From the NCBI GenBank assembly GCA_963747555.1, contig CAVVFZ010000020.1, positions 1 to 64,000 on the forward strand: a DNA stretch of 64,000 nucleotides, in the 5' to 3' direction. Below are positions 31,780 to 40,864 of this stretch, one piece after another; position 1 is the first letter of the stretch, and the number at the start of each line of letters is the position of its first letter. Source of the DNA: DUZB01 sp963747555 (GTDB taxonomy: Bacteria; Desulfobacterota; DSM-4660; Desulfatiglandales; Desulfatiglandaceae). Made by a program: the position numbers and the translations under genes. The notes beneath the pieces are model-generated. The model saw nothing but the letters and a program-made list of their open reading frames with translations. It was not told the DNA's origin and searched no databases.

Positions 31780-32900
31780 TCTCGGCTTTGGTGGCTCATT
31801 TATGTGAAGTGTAGCCCTTTTCTTATTAGGGGCCTTCAAGAACTGTAATTATGCCATGGCGATACGATTTTGGGACCTGTTTGTGGAAAATGCAACAAGA
31901 ACAGAACCGCAACAGTATCAAAATTACCTTTGCGAACAGCAAGAAGCACAGAGACGATCTAAAACAGCTTGTCTGGCCTTTGGCGGTAAGTTCCGACAGT
32001 GCGTTTCCTCTATTTCAAAGGGCCTACAGCTGCAACGCGGCAGACGAGGCAACCTTTTTTGAAAAGCAATGGTATAACCTGATTGGTCTGTTGCTTGGCT
32101 ACATGGATTTCCCCTGCGTGGCAGATTCAAAGATTGTAACCGCAACGAATATGGCATGTCCACGACAACGAGGGATATTTTGTCGCACCGGTTCCCATGT
32201 ATAAATCGTATAAGACAGCCATTTACGATGCGTTAGACAACCATAACCAGGAAACCCATCTTCCCTATGAAGGGGAGCTCAACCGGGGTTTTGAGATCCC
32301 TTTTACGATTACCCTTGACAATAAAAACTATCCTTTTCACATGATCATCCTCTATGTCCACGGCCTGTTTAAAATTAGAGCAGGACGTTGGAAAACCGTG
32401 TGGAAAAAACAAAATCGGACTTCACTGAGTTGCGATCCAAGCTCAATAAGTAAAAACTCAAAACAGAGGAATCGATGCGTGCAGCATGTGAAGCTATCTT
32501 GAATCGCAGGAACGTAAGTCTTCGGAGTTTTTTCAGTGCGGCATCAGCAACCACCCTCTCATCTCCTATAAGAAAGCCAAAAGAGGAAAGCCTTCAAAAA
32601 ACAAGGAGAACAAACAAGTCGCAGTGGTAACTGATCACTTCGTGATAGAATTGATGTTTAATCAAATAGCCTTCGATAGATGTGCCTGCAGACATCGGAG
32701 CGGATCTAAGCATTCCTGCTGTTCTTTCAGCTCTTCAGGTCATCGTGCTTATAGAAAGAAGGCAAGAGAAATATCCACGAAAGGGACAAAGGCCTGGACA
32801 ATTTCATGCCCAACAGAAAAACGTCCGTAATCCAAGAACGGAATACCTCTTTTGAGAATTCTAGTATGTTGTGAAAGGCGATCTACCCCTGCCCGATGGA
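31780..32900 (+). mobile_element. Degenerate IS1634-like transposase remnant
   Basis: Fragments in different frames match the IS1634-type transposase pattern: F-A-N-S-K-K-H-R-D-D-L-K-Q-L-V-W-P-L, then F-P-C-V-A-D-S-K-I-V-T-A-T-N-M-A, and in the next frame H-D-N-E-G-Y-F-V-A-P-V-P-M-Y-K-S-Y-K. The catalytic-region Asp in VADSK is present, but the frame is broken near 32150 and again after 32420, and stops follow. Terminal inverted repeats were not found. It is a dead insertion sequence bordering the AT-rich island. Confidence 0.6.
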
Positions 32901-32999
32901 AAACCCTGTGGCTTTGTTTCCACGTTGAACTAATTAATCCAAGGTAGACCTCGGACACAGCCGAAGGTTTACCCTGGGATAATTAAAAAACTGAACCAT

Positions 33000-33803
33000 T
33001 TATGTTAGCCAGCGCTTCCTTCTCTTGTAGTGCTTCACATCACGATAGCTCTTCGTTTTCCCAACTTCGGTGAGGCCCAGATAGAATTCCCTTACGTCGG
33101 CATTCTCCTTGAGCTTTTCCACGGTGTCATCCAGGACGATACGGCCATTTTCCATCACGTATCCATGGGAGGCTATAGAAAGGGCCAGGCGGGCGTTCTG
33201 TTCCACCAGGAGGATACTCACTTTTTCTTCCTGGTTGATTCGATGAATGATTTTGAAGATTTCTGAAACCAGCAGGGGGGAAAGCCCCATGGATGGTTCG
33301 TCCAGAAGCATCAGCGTGGGTGTAGACATGAGGCCCCGTCCAATGACCAGCATCTGCTGCTCCCCACCGCTGATATACCCTGCAAGGACGTTTTTCCGGG
33401 CCTGCAGTCGGGGAAAAAGGGTGTACACTTTCCGGATATCTTCTTTCATTCTGCGTCGACTCCGATTTGTGTGACCGCCGGCGATGAGGTTTTCGTCGAT
33501 GGACAGGTCCTCAAATACCCGTCTTCCTTCCATGACCTGAAAAATACCTCTGCGTACGATCTCTTCCGGATATCTCCGATCGATGCGCTCTCCCCTGAAA
33601 CGGATCTGCCCGTCGGTGACCGCCCCGTCTTCCGATTTGAGCAGGCCGGAAATGGCCTTCAGGGTGGTGGTCTTCCCGGCCCCATTATTACCCAGGACCG
33701 CAACAATCCGGCCTTCCTCCACCTGAAGAGACATGCCCTTAAGCACCAGGATGACATTATGGTAAATCACTTCAATATTATTGACGACAAGCAGTGGTTC
33801 CAT
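33000..33803 (-). CDS. livF: Branched-chain-type ABC transporter ATP-binding protein LivF
   Basis: 267 residues, last gene of the Liv operon. Walker A is G-N-N-G-A-G-K-T-T, the ABC signature I-S-G-G-E-Q-Q-M, Walker B L-M-L-L-D-E-P-S-M-G-L-S-P, and the switch His is replaced in L-V-E-Q-N-A-R as usual for LivF. About 30 extra basic residues at the C-terminus (Y-K-R-R-K-R) exceed normal LivF length. It starts 4 bases after LivG. It energises uptake through LivH/LivM. Confidence 0.95.
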   Translation of the reverse strand: MEPLLVVNNIEVIYHNVILVLKGMSLQVEEGRIVAVLGNNGAGKTTTLKAISGLLKSEDGAVTDGQIRFRGERIDRRYPEEIVRRGIFQVMEGRRVFEDLSIDENLIAGGHTNRSRRRMKEDIRKVYTLFPRLQARKNVLAGYISGGEQQMLVIGRGLMSTPTLMLLDEPSMGLSPLLVSEIFKIIHRINQEEKVSILLVEQNARLALSIASHGYVMENGRIVLDDTVEKLKENADVREFYLGLTEVGKTKSYRDVKHYKRRKRWLT

Positions 33804-33806
33804 CGT

Positions 33807-34613
33807 CTATGCCCCTAACCTGGAGTAGGTGATGTCCTCTTCTCCGAGATAGGCCCTGATAACCTTTTCGTTGTGCCGAATTTCCATAGGTTTGCCCTCG
33901 GCGATTTTCTGCCCGAAGTCGAGCACACAGATCCGGTTGCTGATGTCCATCACCACGCCCATATCGTGTTCGATAAGGATGATGGTGACTCCCCATTCCT
34001 CATTTATGTCCAGGATAAATCGAGCGATATCTTCCGTCTCTTCCAGGTTCATTCCGGTGGCTGGTTCGTCCAGCAGGAGCACCCTGGGACGCATGGCCAA
34101 CGCCCTCGCCATCTCCACGCGCTTTTGAAGCCCGTAGGGAAGGGAGTGTACCACATGCTTGCGGATCGGTTCGATTTCCAACAGATCGACGATTTTCTCT
34201 TCGATCTCTTTCCGAAGCTTCATCTCTTCGTTTCTGGCCTTCCCGTAGTAGATTCCGCCCGACAGGCTGCCTGATTTCAGGTGGACGTGAGCGCCTAATT
34301 TGATGTTGTCCAGCACGGTCATATGTCCGAACAGTTCCACATTCTGAAAGGTTCTGGCAATGCCCAGCTTTGCGATGCGGTGGGGTTTGACTTGGGTGAT
34401 GTCCCGGCCCTCAAAGAAAATGTTTCCTCTTTCCGGCTGATAGAATCGATTGATACAGTTCAGAAGACAGGTTTTTCCGGCCCCGTTGGGACCGATAATG
34501 GAAAAGATCTCCCCTTTCCTCACCCCTGTCGTTACCCCGTGCAGGGCTTTAATGCCGCCGAAACTGAGATGGATATCTTTCAGATACAACTGATAATCGT
34601 TTTTCTCTTCCAT
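33807..34613 (-). CDS. livG: Branched-chain-type ABC transporter ATP-binding protein LivG
   Basis: About 268 residues. Walker A G-P-N-G-A-G-K-T, a LivG-type R-T-F-Q-N-V-E-L-F segment, signature L-P-Y-G-L-Q-K-R-V-E, Walker B L-L-L-D-E-P-A-T-G-M-N and switch I-E-H-D-M. The ATG at 34613 has GGAATGAAGAA before it; an in-frame ATG at 34646 would overlap the ligase gene end by 29 bases and is possible. Works with LivF, LivH, LivM and the binding protein upstream. Confidence 0.93.
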   Translation of the reverse strand: MEEKNDYQLYLKDIHLSFGGIKALHGVTTGVRKGEIFSIIGPNGAGKTCLLNCINRFYQPERGNIFFEGRDITQVKPHRIAKLGIARTFQNVELFGHMTVLDNIKLGAHVHLKSGSLSGGIYYGKARNEEMKLRKEIEEKIVDLLEIEPIRKHVVHSLPYGLQKRVEMARALAMRPRVLLLDEPATGMNLEETEDIARFILDINEEWGVTIILIEHDMGVVMDISNRICVLDFGQKIAEGKPMEIRHNEKVIRAYLGEEDITYSRLGA

Positions 34614-34617
34614 TTCT

Positions 34618-36552
34618 TCATTCCGGGGATGGGGTGTTGTTTCCATCCGAAGAGGGTTCCACCTGTTTTATCCTGACTGTGGTCTTCATTTTAAAGCCTT
34701 TTCCATCCTTGTAACGGATATCTGCTTCCACCGGTATCTCCTCCCGATCTCCGTAAAGGCCTTCGATCAGATCCTTGTACCTTTCCGCAACAAATTTTCT
34801 TCTGACCTTTCGGGTCCTGGTCAACTCATCATCGTCGGCATCCAGTTCCTTATAAAGGAGTACGAATCGGGTGACTTTGGCTACTTTGGGCAGGGATTCA
34901 TTGGCCTTCGCCACCTCTTGGGAGATGAGGTCGTACGTCTGCTCTTTCTGGGAAAGGTCTGTGAAGGTGGTGTACGCCATCTGGTTGTTTTCGGCCCATT
35001 TACCCACGTTGGCCATGTCGATGGCGATCATGGCTGTGATGAACGGTCTGTCCTGGCCGATGACCACCGCATCCACAATGTAGGGGCTGAACCGCAATTT
35101 GTTTTCAATGAGTTGCGGCGAAAACTTGCTTCCGTCCACCAGTTTCATCACGTCCGACATGCGGTCGATGATGATCACATGTCCGTCCTTTTCAATGATG
35201 GCTGCGTCGCCGGAATGAAACCAGCCATCCCGCAGGGCCTCGGCCGTGGCCTCTGGATTCTTGTAATATCCCTTGAAGATGGTATCGCCCCGGGAGAGCA
35301 GTTCCCCTGTGTCTGAGACCTTGAACTCGATCCCGGGAATCGGTTTTCCCACCGTGTCCAGGCGAATATCATCCGTTCGATGAATGATGGAAGCCGCAGT
35401 CTGTTCCGTCATGCCATAGGCCTGTTTGATGTTAACGTTCAGTGCCATGAACATGTTGAATATTTCCTGCCCAAGGGGCGCTCCTCCCGTATAGACGTGG
35501 CGGAGGCGGGCAAGCCCCAGGTAGTTTTTGAGGGACCGGAATAGAAAGAGATAGCCCAGCGTATTTAAAATTTTCAACCCGAGGGGAAGGGGCCTTTTGT
35601 TGAGCGTGTGATCAGCCACTTTGTATCCCACGGGCAGAAACAATCGATAGGCCAGCCTCTTGATCCAGACGGCGTCCTGAATTTTCACCTGTATATCCGA
35701 GCACATTCGCTCCCAGATGCGAGGGGGGGCCAGCATGATGTGGGGGCCGATTTCCCGAATGTTTTCCTGGACCGTCTCCACTTTCTCAGGGAAATTGACT
35801 GTGATTGCCTTGTACAGGGCCCAGTAAACGCCGAATTCCTGCTCTCCGATCCAGGGGAGAGGCAGAAAGGATACATATTCAAAGTTCTCCTCAGCGTGAT
35901 CCACCTCATCCTGGGCCTTTGCCACACTGTACATATTCTTGTGGGTGATCATACTCCCCTTGGGCAGTCCGGTGGTGCCGGAGGTGTAATTGATCATCCC
36001 CACATCATCGGGCTGAATCTTCCGGATCATTTCATCGAACAAACCGGGTTCCTTCCTGTGGAGTTCACGACCCAGTTCCTGGATGTCTCGGAAGTAGGCC
36101 AGGATGGGTTCGTTGTAGCGCCGCATCCCTTTGGGATCATCCACGATGATTTTGATGATTTTTGGGCATTTATCCTGAATCTCAAGAATCTTATCGGCCT
36201 GCTCCTGATCGCCGGCCACCACGAACATGGAGTCCGAATGGTTGATAATGTATTCCACCTGGTCCAGATGGCTGTCCGGATAGATCCCCACGATAGCGCC
36301 GCCGAGGGACTGGACGGCCAGTTCCGAATACAGGCCTTCAGGACGGTTATCGCCCGCATAGGATAGTTTGTCGTCTTTTTTGAAGCCCAGTTGATGAAGT
36401 CCCAGGGCGAAATCACGCACGTTCTCAAAATATCCCTGCCAGGTAACCGGCTGCCAGATGCCGAATTCCTTTTCTCGGATGGCCGCCTTGGTATGGCCCA
36501 GGCGATCGGCGTTCCGTTTGAGAAGCATGGGCATGGTGAGGATGTCGGTCAT
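34618..36552 (-). CDS. AMP-forming acyl-CoA ligase (long-chain fatty-acid/aryl type)
   Basis: About 644 residues. The ATP/AMP loop is Y-T-S-G-T-T-G-L-P-K-G, then T-G-G-A-P-L, Q-A-Y-G-M-T-E-Q-T-A, D-G-W-F-H-S-G-D, and the hinge region I-I-D-R-M-S-D. A Faa1-like insertion and long C-terminus fit COG1022. It converts a carboxylic acid, ATP and CoA to acyl-CoA, AMP and pyrophosphate. The start M-T-D-I-L-T-M at 36552 is preferred; the frame runs further upstream through a REP hairpin and a repeat, which are not coding. Lying between the binding protein and LivG in one operon, it probably activates the imported acid. Confidence 0.92.
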   Translation of the reverse strand: MTDILTMPMLLKRNADRLGHTKAAIREKEFGIWQPVTWQGYFENVRDFALGLHQLGFKKDDKLSYAGDNRPEGLYSELAVQSLGGAIVGIYPDSHLDQVEYIINHSDSMFVVAGDQEQADKILEIQDKCPKIIKIIVDDPKGMRRYNEPILAYFRDIQELGRELHRKEPGLFDEMIRKIQPDDVGMINYTSGTTGLPKGSMITHKNMYSVAKAQDEVDHAEENFEYVSFLPLPWIGEQEFGVYWALYKAITVNFPEKVETVQENIREIGPHIMLAPPRIWERMCSDIQVKIQDAVWIKRLAYRLFLPVGYKVADHTLNKRPLPLGLKILNTLGYLFLFRSLKNYLGLARLRHVYTGGAPLGQEIFNMFMALNVNIKQAYGMTEQTAASIIHRTDDIRLDTVGKPIPGIEFKVSDTGELLSRGDTIFKGYYKNPEATAEALRDGWFHSGDAAIIEKDGHVIIIDRMSDVMKLVDGSKFSPQLIENKLRFSPYIVDAVVIGQDRPFITAMIAIDMANVGKWAENNQMAYTTFTDLSQKEQTYDLISQEVAKANESLPKVAKVTRFVLLYKELDADDDELTRTRKVRRKFVAERYKDLIEGLYGDREEIPVEADIRYKDGKGFKMKTTVRIKQVEPSSDGNNTPSPE

Positions 36553-36604
36553 GAATGTAAACCTTGATAAAATTCGGCGAAGGTTTATCCAAGATGCGGC
36601 AGCA

Positions 36605-36635
36605 AAAAAGACCTCGTGACTCCATTCTGCCGGGG
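36605..36635 (+). repeat. 31-bp dispersed repeat, copy 1
   Basis: Matches 40400-40430 at 30 of 31 positions (core GTGACTCCATTCTGCCGGGG). The two copies lie at the ends of the Liv region, one inside it before the ligase gene and one upstream of the LivH promoter. Confidence 0.7.
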
Positions 36636-36638
36636 GCT

Positions 36639-36668
36639 CTCGTTCCCACGCAGGAGCGTGGGAACGAG
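36639..36668. repeat. REP-like palindrome CTCGTTCCCACG...CGTGGGAACGAG
   Basis: Perfect 12-base inverted repeat with a 6-base loop (CAGGAG), between the substrate-binding-protein gene and the ligase gene. It is related to the palindrome at 1650-1681. Confidence 0.8.
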
Positions 36669-36768
36669 GTGGCAATCCGCAATTTTGCGTAGGTTCAAGA
36701 GCTTTTGGTACAAGAATTCCTTAACCTCTAAGCTTCTGAACTTCTACCCTTCTGTCTATTGACCGTTC

Positions 36769-37947
36769 CTACTCCGTCTTGATCCAGTCGGAAATAGGCT
36801 CAAAGATCTTTTTCTCTACATTGGCCTTATAGACCCTTCCGTAGGGGATTTTATTGTTTATGACCGTATAGGGACACATCAGCCCCCCGGTTTCCACGTT
36901 TTTGAGGGTCTGCAGGGCCTTGGCCAGACCGGGGCCGTTCAGTTCTCCCGCCTTGTCTGCCCGTTTCAGACACTCTACAAAGACCAGGCCGGTGAAAAAT
37001 CCCTGCATGTAGGAGGTGGGTCTGTATTTCACATCAGGGTGGTGTTTTTCCGTCCAGGCCCTGATCTTCTGGATCATGGGAATCTCGGTCTGCCAGTAAA
37101 AAGCATAAGGCATCACGCCCAGGTATCCTTCGGCCAACGGACCCAGTTTATCCAGCAGCATTTTGTGGGTGCCCCAGAAGGTCCCCATGAATTTGGCCTT
37201 GAGCCCGTAGTCGCGGGCCTGCTTCAGAACGGCGGGGATAGGGGAGAGCACAAAGCCCTGAAATATCACATATTCCGCTTTTTTTCTTTTTAGATCAAGG
37301 ACCTGGGAGGTGATATCCACGCCGCCCACCTTGGCCACTTCTTCCGCGACCAGGTTGAGGCCTAGTTTCTTGCAGACCTCTCTTCCATAGGGGACCGGAT
37401 CCTTTCCGAATTCCGTATCACTGTAGAAAAAGGCCACGTTGGCGCCCGGCTTTTCTTTTGCAATATATTGAAGCAGGATCCCGAACATATCGCCGTAGGT
37501 CGGTCCCGGAACAAAAATAAAGGGGTTCTTGGCGGTATCGGCCAGTTCGCCGGAAAAGGAGGTGGAACTGTAAAGGATTTTGTATCGATCCTTGATCTCG
37601 GGGGCCATGGCCTTTCCCAGTGCCGTGCTTTCTCCGTACATGGCGATCGGATTGTCCCTGGCCATGATTCGCTTGAAAGCGGCCACCGCCACATCTACTT
37701 TGTAGGTCCCGTCTTCCATGATATATGTGATCTGCTTTCCGTTGATGCCTCCCTCTTCGTTGGCCATCATCAGCGCATCTTCCAGGCCCGCATTGATATG
37801 CACGCCCGCAAAAGCAAAACGGCCCGTAATGGGTTGTACGGCGCCGATCTTGATTTCGTCGGCAGCAAGGGTGGTGGTTGCGAAGGACATCAGGGTTAGA
37901 ATCCCTAAAACTGCCAGTCCCAGTGACGCAAAAACACTTTTTTTCAT
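36769..37947 (-). CDS. Periplasmic binding protein of the Liv-type ABC transporter
   Basis: About 392 residues. A Sec signal peptide (M-K-K-S-V-F-A-S-L-G-L ... T-T-T-L-A-A-D) precedes a type I periplasmic-binding fold: I-K-I-G-A-V-Q-P-I-T-G, the S-x-S-F/S-G ligand loop (Y-S-S-T-S-F-S-G-E-L), and V-A-F-F-Y-S-D-T-E-F-G. The ATG at 37947 has a full GGAGGAAACGACC ribosome site, so upstream in-frame codons are ignored. This family also binds aromatic acids and other carboxylates, so leucine should not be assumed. Confidence 0.93.
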   Translation of the reverse strand: MKKSVFASLGLAVLGILTLMSFATTTLAADEIKIGAVQPITGRFAFAGVHINAGLEDALMMANEEGGINGKQITYIMEDGTYKVDVAVAAFKRIMARDNPIAMYGESTALGKAMAPEIKDRYKILYSSTSFSGELADTAKNPFIFVPGPTYGDMFGILLQYIAKEKPGANVAFFYSDTEFGKDPVPYGREVCKKLGLNLVAEEVAKVGGVDITSQVLDLKRKKAEYVIFQGFVLSPIPAVLKQARDYGLKAKFMGTFWGTHKMLLDKLGPLAEGYLGVMPYAFYWQTEIPMIQKIRAWTEKHHPDVKYRPTSYMQGFFTGLVFVECLKRADKAGELNGPGLAKALQTLKNVETGGLMCPYTVINNKIPYGRVYKANVEKKIFEPISDWIKTE

Positions 37948-38065
37948 GGTCGTTTCCTCCTTGAGTTTCTGATGGGTCCCATGGCGCGGACGCTTGTTTT
38001 CGACCGCAGATTTCAATGACATAGATGTGAGTTAGCCGGCATCACCCCCTTTTTAATCTGAGATT

Positions 38066-39109
38066 TCAATAGGAAAATGGCCAAAGCAAAAAGAAGGCCT
38101 TGATACGTCTCCAGATTTCCGCCAGACCGCGGGGTTCGAAAATGAGAAACAGGACAATCAAGCCACCGAACACTACTTCCTTGAAGGGAATGAAAAACTG
38201 AGGTGCACTCGCAAATACGCTGGTCAGACTGCTGGTGAGAACATTCAGCAATTCCGGCACAAGGGTCATGAAAACGGCGCCGAAGATCGATCCCAGCACG
38301 CTCCCAAGGCCTCCCACGATGACCATGGCAAGATATTGCACCGACAGATGAAAGGGGAAGTGTTCCGGGGTGACGATGCGGATGAAGCCTACCCACAAGG
38401 CCCCCGCAATCCCCGCATAAAAGGACGATATGGCAAAGGCGGTCAGTTTATAGCGGAACAGATTGATGCCGATGATTTCAGCGGCAAGATCGCGGTCCCG
38501 GATGGCCACAAAGGCGCGGCCCACGCGGCTGCGAACCAGGTTGCGGGCGTATCCCACGGCCAGTAATACCGCGAAGAGCGTGAGGAAGTAGTACCGTTTT
38601 TCCGTATTTATGAGGAGGCTTCCGATGCGTGGGGGCGGCACGTTGATGCCGCGAACCCCCTGGGTCAGGCTTTCCCAATGGATAAAAATAAATTCAAAGA
38701 TGAACTGGGCGGCCAGGGTGGCGATGCAGAGATAGAGCCCTTTGACGCGAAGGGAGGGAATGCCGATGATGAGTCCTGCGAGCGCGGCCATGGCTCCGGC
38801 GCAGGGTATGGCCACCCAGAAAGAGAACCCCAGTTTCGTGACCAGAATGGCGTAGGTATAACCGCCGACGCCCGCAAAGGCGGCGTGTCCCAAGGAGATC
38901 TGTCCGGTAAACCCCGTAAGAATATTGAGGCCTACAGCAGCGATTACGGCGAAACCGATCATGTTGGCCACATACAGCAGGTAGGCATTGGCCACAAAGG
39001 GAAAGACCAGAAGAAAAACAAAGAAAAGGCCCAGCCACCATTTGACGAACAAGGATTGAAAGATTTCTTCATCCTTGAGGTACGTTTCCCTGAAATCACC
39101 ACATCTCAT
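38066..39109 (-). CDS. livM: Branched-chain-type ABC permease LivM
   Basis: 347 residues, about nine membrane spans. LivM landmarks: L-T-G-F-T-G-Q-I-S-L-G-H-A-A-F, R-V-K-G-L-Y-L-C-I-A-T-L-A, A-I-R-D-R-D-L-A-A-E and G-G-L-G-S-V-L-G-S-I-F-G. The N-terminus may begin a little later than 39109. Forms the channel with LivH; 35 bases separate the two genes. Confidence 0.93.
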   Translation of the reverse strand: MRCGDFRETYLKDEEIFQSLFVKWWLGLFFVFLLVFPFVANAYLLYVANMIGFAVIAAVGLNILTGFTGQISLGHAAFAGVGGYTYAILVTKLGFSFWVAIPCAGAMAALAGLIIGIPSLRVKGLYLCIATLAAQFIFEFIFIHWESLTQGVRGINVPPPRIGSLLINTEKRYYFLTLFAVLLAVGYARNLVRSRVGRAFVAIRDRDLAAEIIGINLFRYKLTAFAISSFYAGIAGALWVGFIRIVTPEHFPFHLSVQYLAMVIVGGLGSVLGSIFGAVFMTLVPELLNVLTSSLTSVFASAPQFFIPFKEVVFGGLIVLFLIFEPRGLAEIWRRIKAFFLLWPFSY

Positions 39110-39144
39110 ATTATCGTTCCCGGGTTTCAGGTTTCAGCTGAACC

Positions 39145-40029
39145 TTAAACCCTCTCAATAATCTTCTTGCCGAAAAGACCGTAAGGACGAATCATCAGGA
39201 TAATGACCAGAATGAAAAACGGCGCCACGGCCTTTGCGCCGCCTCCCACCAGCGGGTCGATGTAGAGGCCTGTAAGGTTCTCCAGAATCCCGATGATGAA
39301 ACCTCCGATGATGGCTCCCCCGATGCTGTCCAGTCCTCCCAGTATGATTACGGCGAGGACTTTGAGGCCGATATCTCCCATATAGATGCTGATGCCGCTG
39401 ATATTTCCGATTACGATGCCTCCGATGACGGCGGCAATGGCGCCGAAACTCCAGGAAAGGGCAAAAATCCAGCGTACACTGATTCCCATGGAAAGCGCCG
39501 CTTGCTGGTCGTTGGCCGTTGCGCGCATGGCAACACCGGTTCGTGTGAATTTGAAAATGAGAATGAAAACAAGGGTTCCAATAACGGCAAAGACAAATCC
39601 CCACAGGAGTCCGGAGGGAACGATGGCAAAATTCAGATCGAGGGGTTCGGGGGGGAATATTTCGGGAAAAGATCGATACTCAGGGGACCAAATGATGTGG
39701 GTAATGCCCTGGAGCATGAAGGCCAGGCCGATGGTCACCATGATTACCGAGATGATCGGTTCACCGATGAGTTGTCGCAGTATGAGCCGTTCAATAATCA
39801 GGCCCAGCAGAAAAGCAAAAACGAGCGTGCCTGTGAAGGCGGCCCAGAAGGGGGCCCCGGTTTGCGTGATGATGGAGAGGCATACGAAGGCGCCCAGGGT
39901 CATGAAGGCGCCCGTGGCCAGGTTCAGGATGCTGGTGGCTTTATAGATGAGAACGAAACCAAGGGCGATCAAGCCATAAACGCCGCCAGTTGCCAAGCCC
40001 GTGATGATAATCTGAATCAGGATATCCAT
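39145..40029 (-). CDS. livH: Branched-chain-type ABC permease LivH
   Basis: 294 residues. Hallmarks: I-T-G-L-A-T-G-G-V-Y-G-L-I-A-L-G at the N-terminus, A-T-S-I-L-N-L-A-T-G-A-F, A-M-R-A-T-A-N-D-Q-Q-A-A, and G-G-L-D-S-I-G-G-A-I-I-G-G. The start at 40029 follows an AGGAGAGG site; an in-frame start at 40053 is less well supported. First gene of the operon behind the promoter at 40288-40317. Confidence 0.93.
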   Translation of the reverse strand: MDILIQIIITGLATGGVYGLIALGFVLIYKATSILNLATGAFMTLGAFVCLSIITQTGAPFWAAFTGTLVFAFLLGLIIERLILRQLIGEPIISVIMVTIGLAFMLQGITHIIWSPEYRSFPEIFPPEPLDLNFAIVPSGLLWGFVFAVIGTLVFILIFKFTRTGVAMRATANDQQAALSMGISVRWIFALSWSFGAIAAVIGGIVIGNISGISIYMGDIGLKVLAVIILGGLDSIGGAIIGGFIIGILENLTGLYIDPLVGGGAKAVAPFFILVIILMIRPYGLFGKKIIERV

Positions 40030-40287
40030 GCGAAAGTCCTCTCCTCCAGGCAAACTATTTCTCCTGGGATGCGGCTATGAGTAGGGCGCGGGCTGTTCAG
40101 GTTTCCGAGAAAACAGGGATTTTTATTCTATTGTTAGGGGAATATTTGGCTGCGGAAATGAATGCCACCACCCCGTGACGGTATTCGATACTCGTTATTC
40201 TATGGCAATCGGGCACCCCGAAGCCCATAGAGAAAGCCATTTTATCGGGGCGAATAAGCAATCTAAATTTCAGGATATGTTGCCCTG

Positions 40288-40317
40288 AGTATAGGATTGG
40301 GATCTTGGTTTTGTCAA
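40288..40317 (-). promoter_or_regulatory. Sigma70-like promoter of the Liv operon
   Basis: On the minus strand: TTGACA (40317-40312), an 18-base spacer, then TATACT (40293-40288). The -35 is perfect and the -10 differs from consensus at one position. About 260 bases of leader separate it from the LivH start. Confidence 0.65.
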
Positions 40318-40399
40318 GCAAAAATCTGTGTCTTACGGGCGGCTTTAGGTGAAAGGCCATCATGCCAGTGAGGAGCCCTATTCAAATTCCCTGACGACG

Positions 40400-40430
40400 A
40401 AAAAGACCTTGTGACTCCATTCTGCCGGGG
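40400..40430 (+). repeat. 31-bp dispersed repeat, copy 2
   Basis: One mismatch to 36605-36635. Lies in the 550-base gap between LivH and the lipoprotein gene; apart from this repeat and the LivH promoter nothing else is seen in that gap. Confidence 0.7.
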
Positions 40431-40577
40431 TTTTTGAATAACATACACAACGGCTGATTCTCGATAAATATTGTTGCTTATTTATGCGCAATAAACGATA
40501 CTCCATACATTGTATTGATGTTTGGGGGGCGGAATTTTTCGGGTTGTATCTTTAGTATCAGTAAAGGAGGAAATGAA

Positions 40578-40793
40578 ATGAGATTTATAAGAATATGTGT
40601 GATGGTTTCGGTCCTTTTTCTTGCAGGCGGTCTTGCCGGATGCGGCGGAGGAACGACCGAGGTGAAAACGACAACACGAAGTACTACTTTGGGACAGGAG
40701 TTGATTGACCTGGATAAGGCATACCAGCAAGGCGCGATTACAGAGGATCAATATAAGAAGGCCAAGGAAAAGCTTCTCAAGAAACAGAATTAA
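40578..40793 (+). CDS. Small lipoprotein with C-terminal SHOCT-like segment
   Basis: 71 residues. The signal peptide ends in a lipobox, L-A-G-G-L-A-G-C-G-G, so the Cys near residue 22 should be lipidated. The C-terminal 30 residues (L-I-D-L-D-K-A-Y-Q-Q-G-A-I-T-E-D-Q-Y) match the SHOCT oligomerisation motif. AAAGGAGG lies before the ATG. Function unknown. Confidence 0.8.
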   Translation: MRFIRICVMVSVLFLAGGLAGCGGGTTEVKTTTRSTTLGQELIDLDKAYQQGAITEDQYKKAKEKLLKKQN

Positions 40794-40864
40794 CCGATAT
40801 GTCGGTTTTGGGGAACTAATTGGGCTATCGCCCAATTTCAACAAGAAATAACAGGGAGAAAAGG

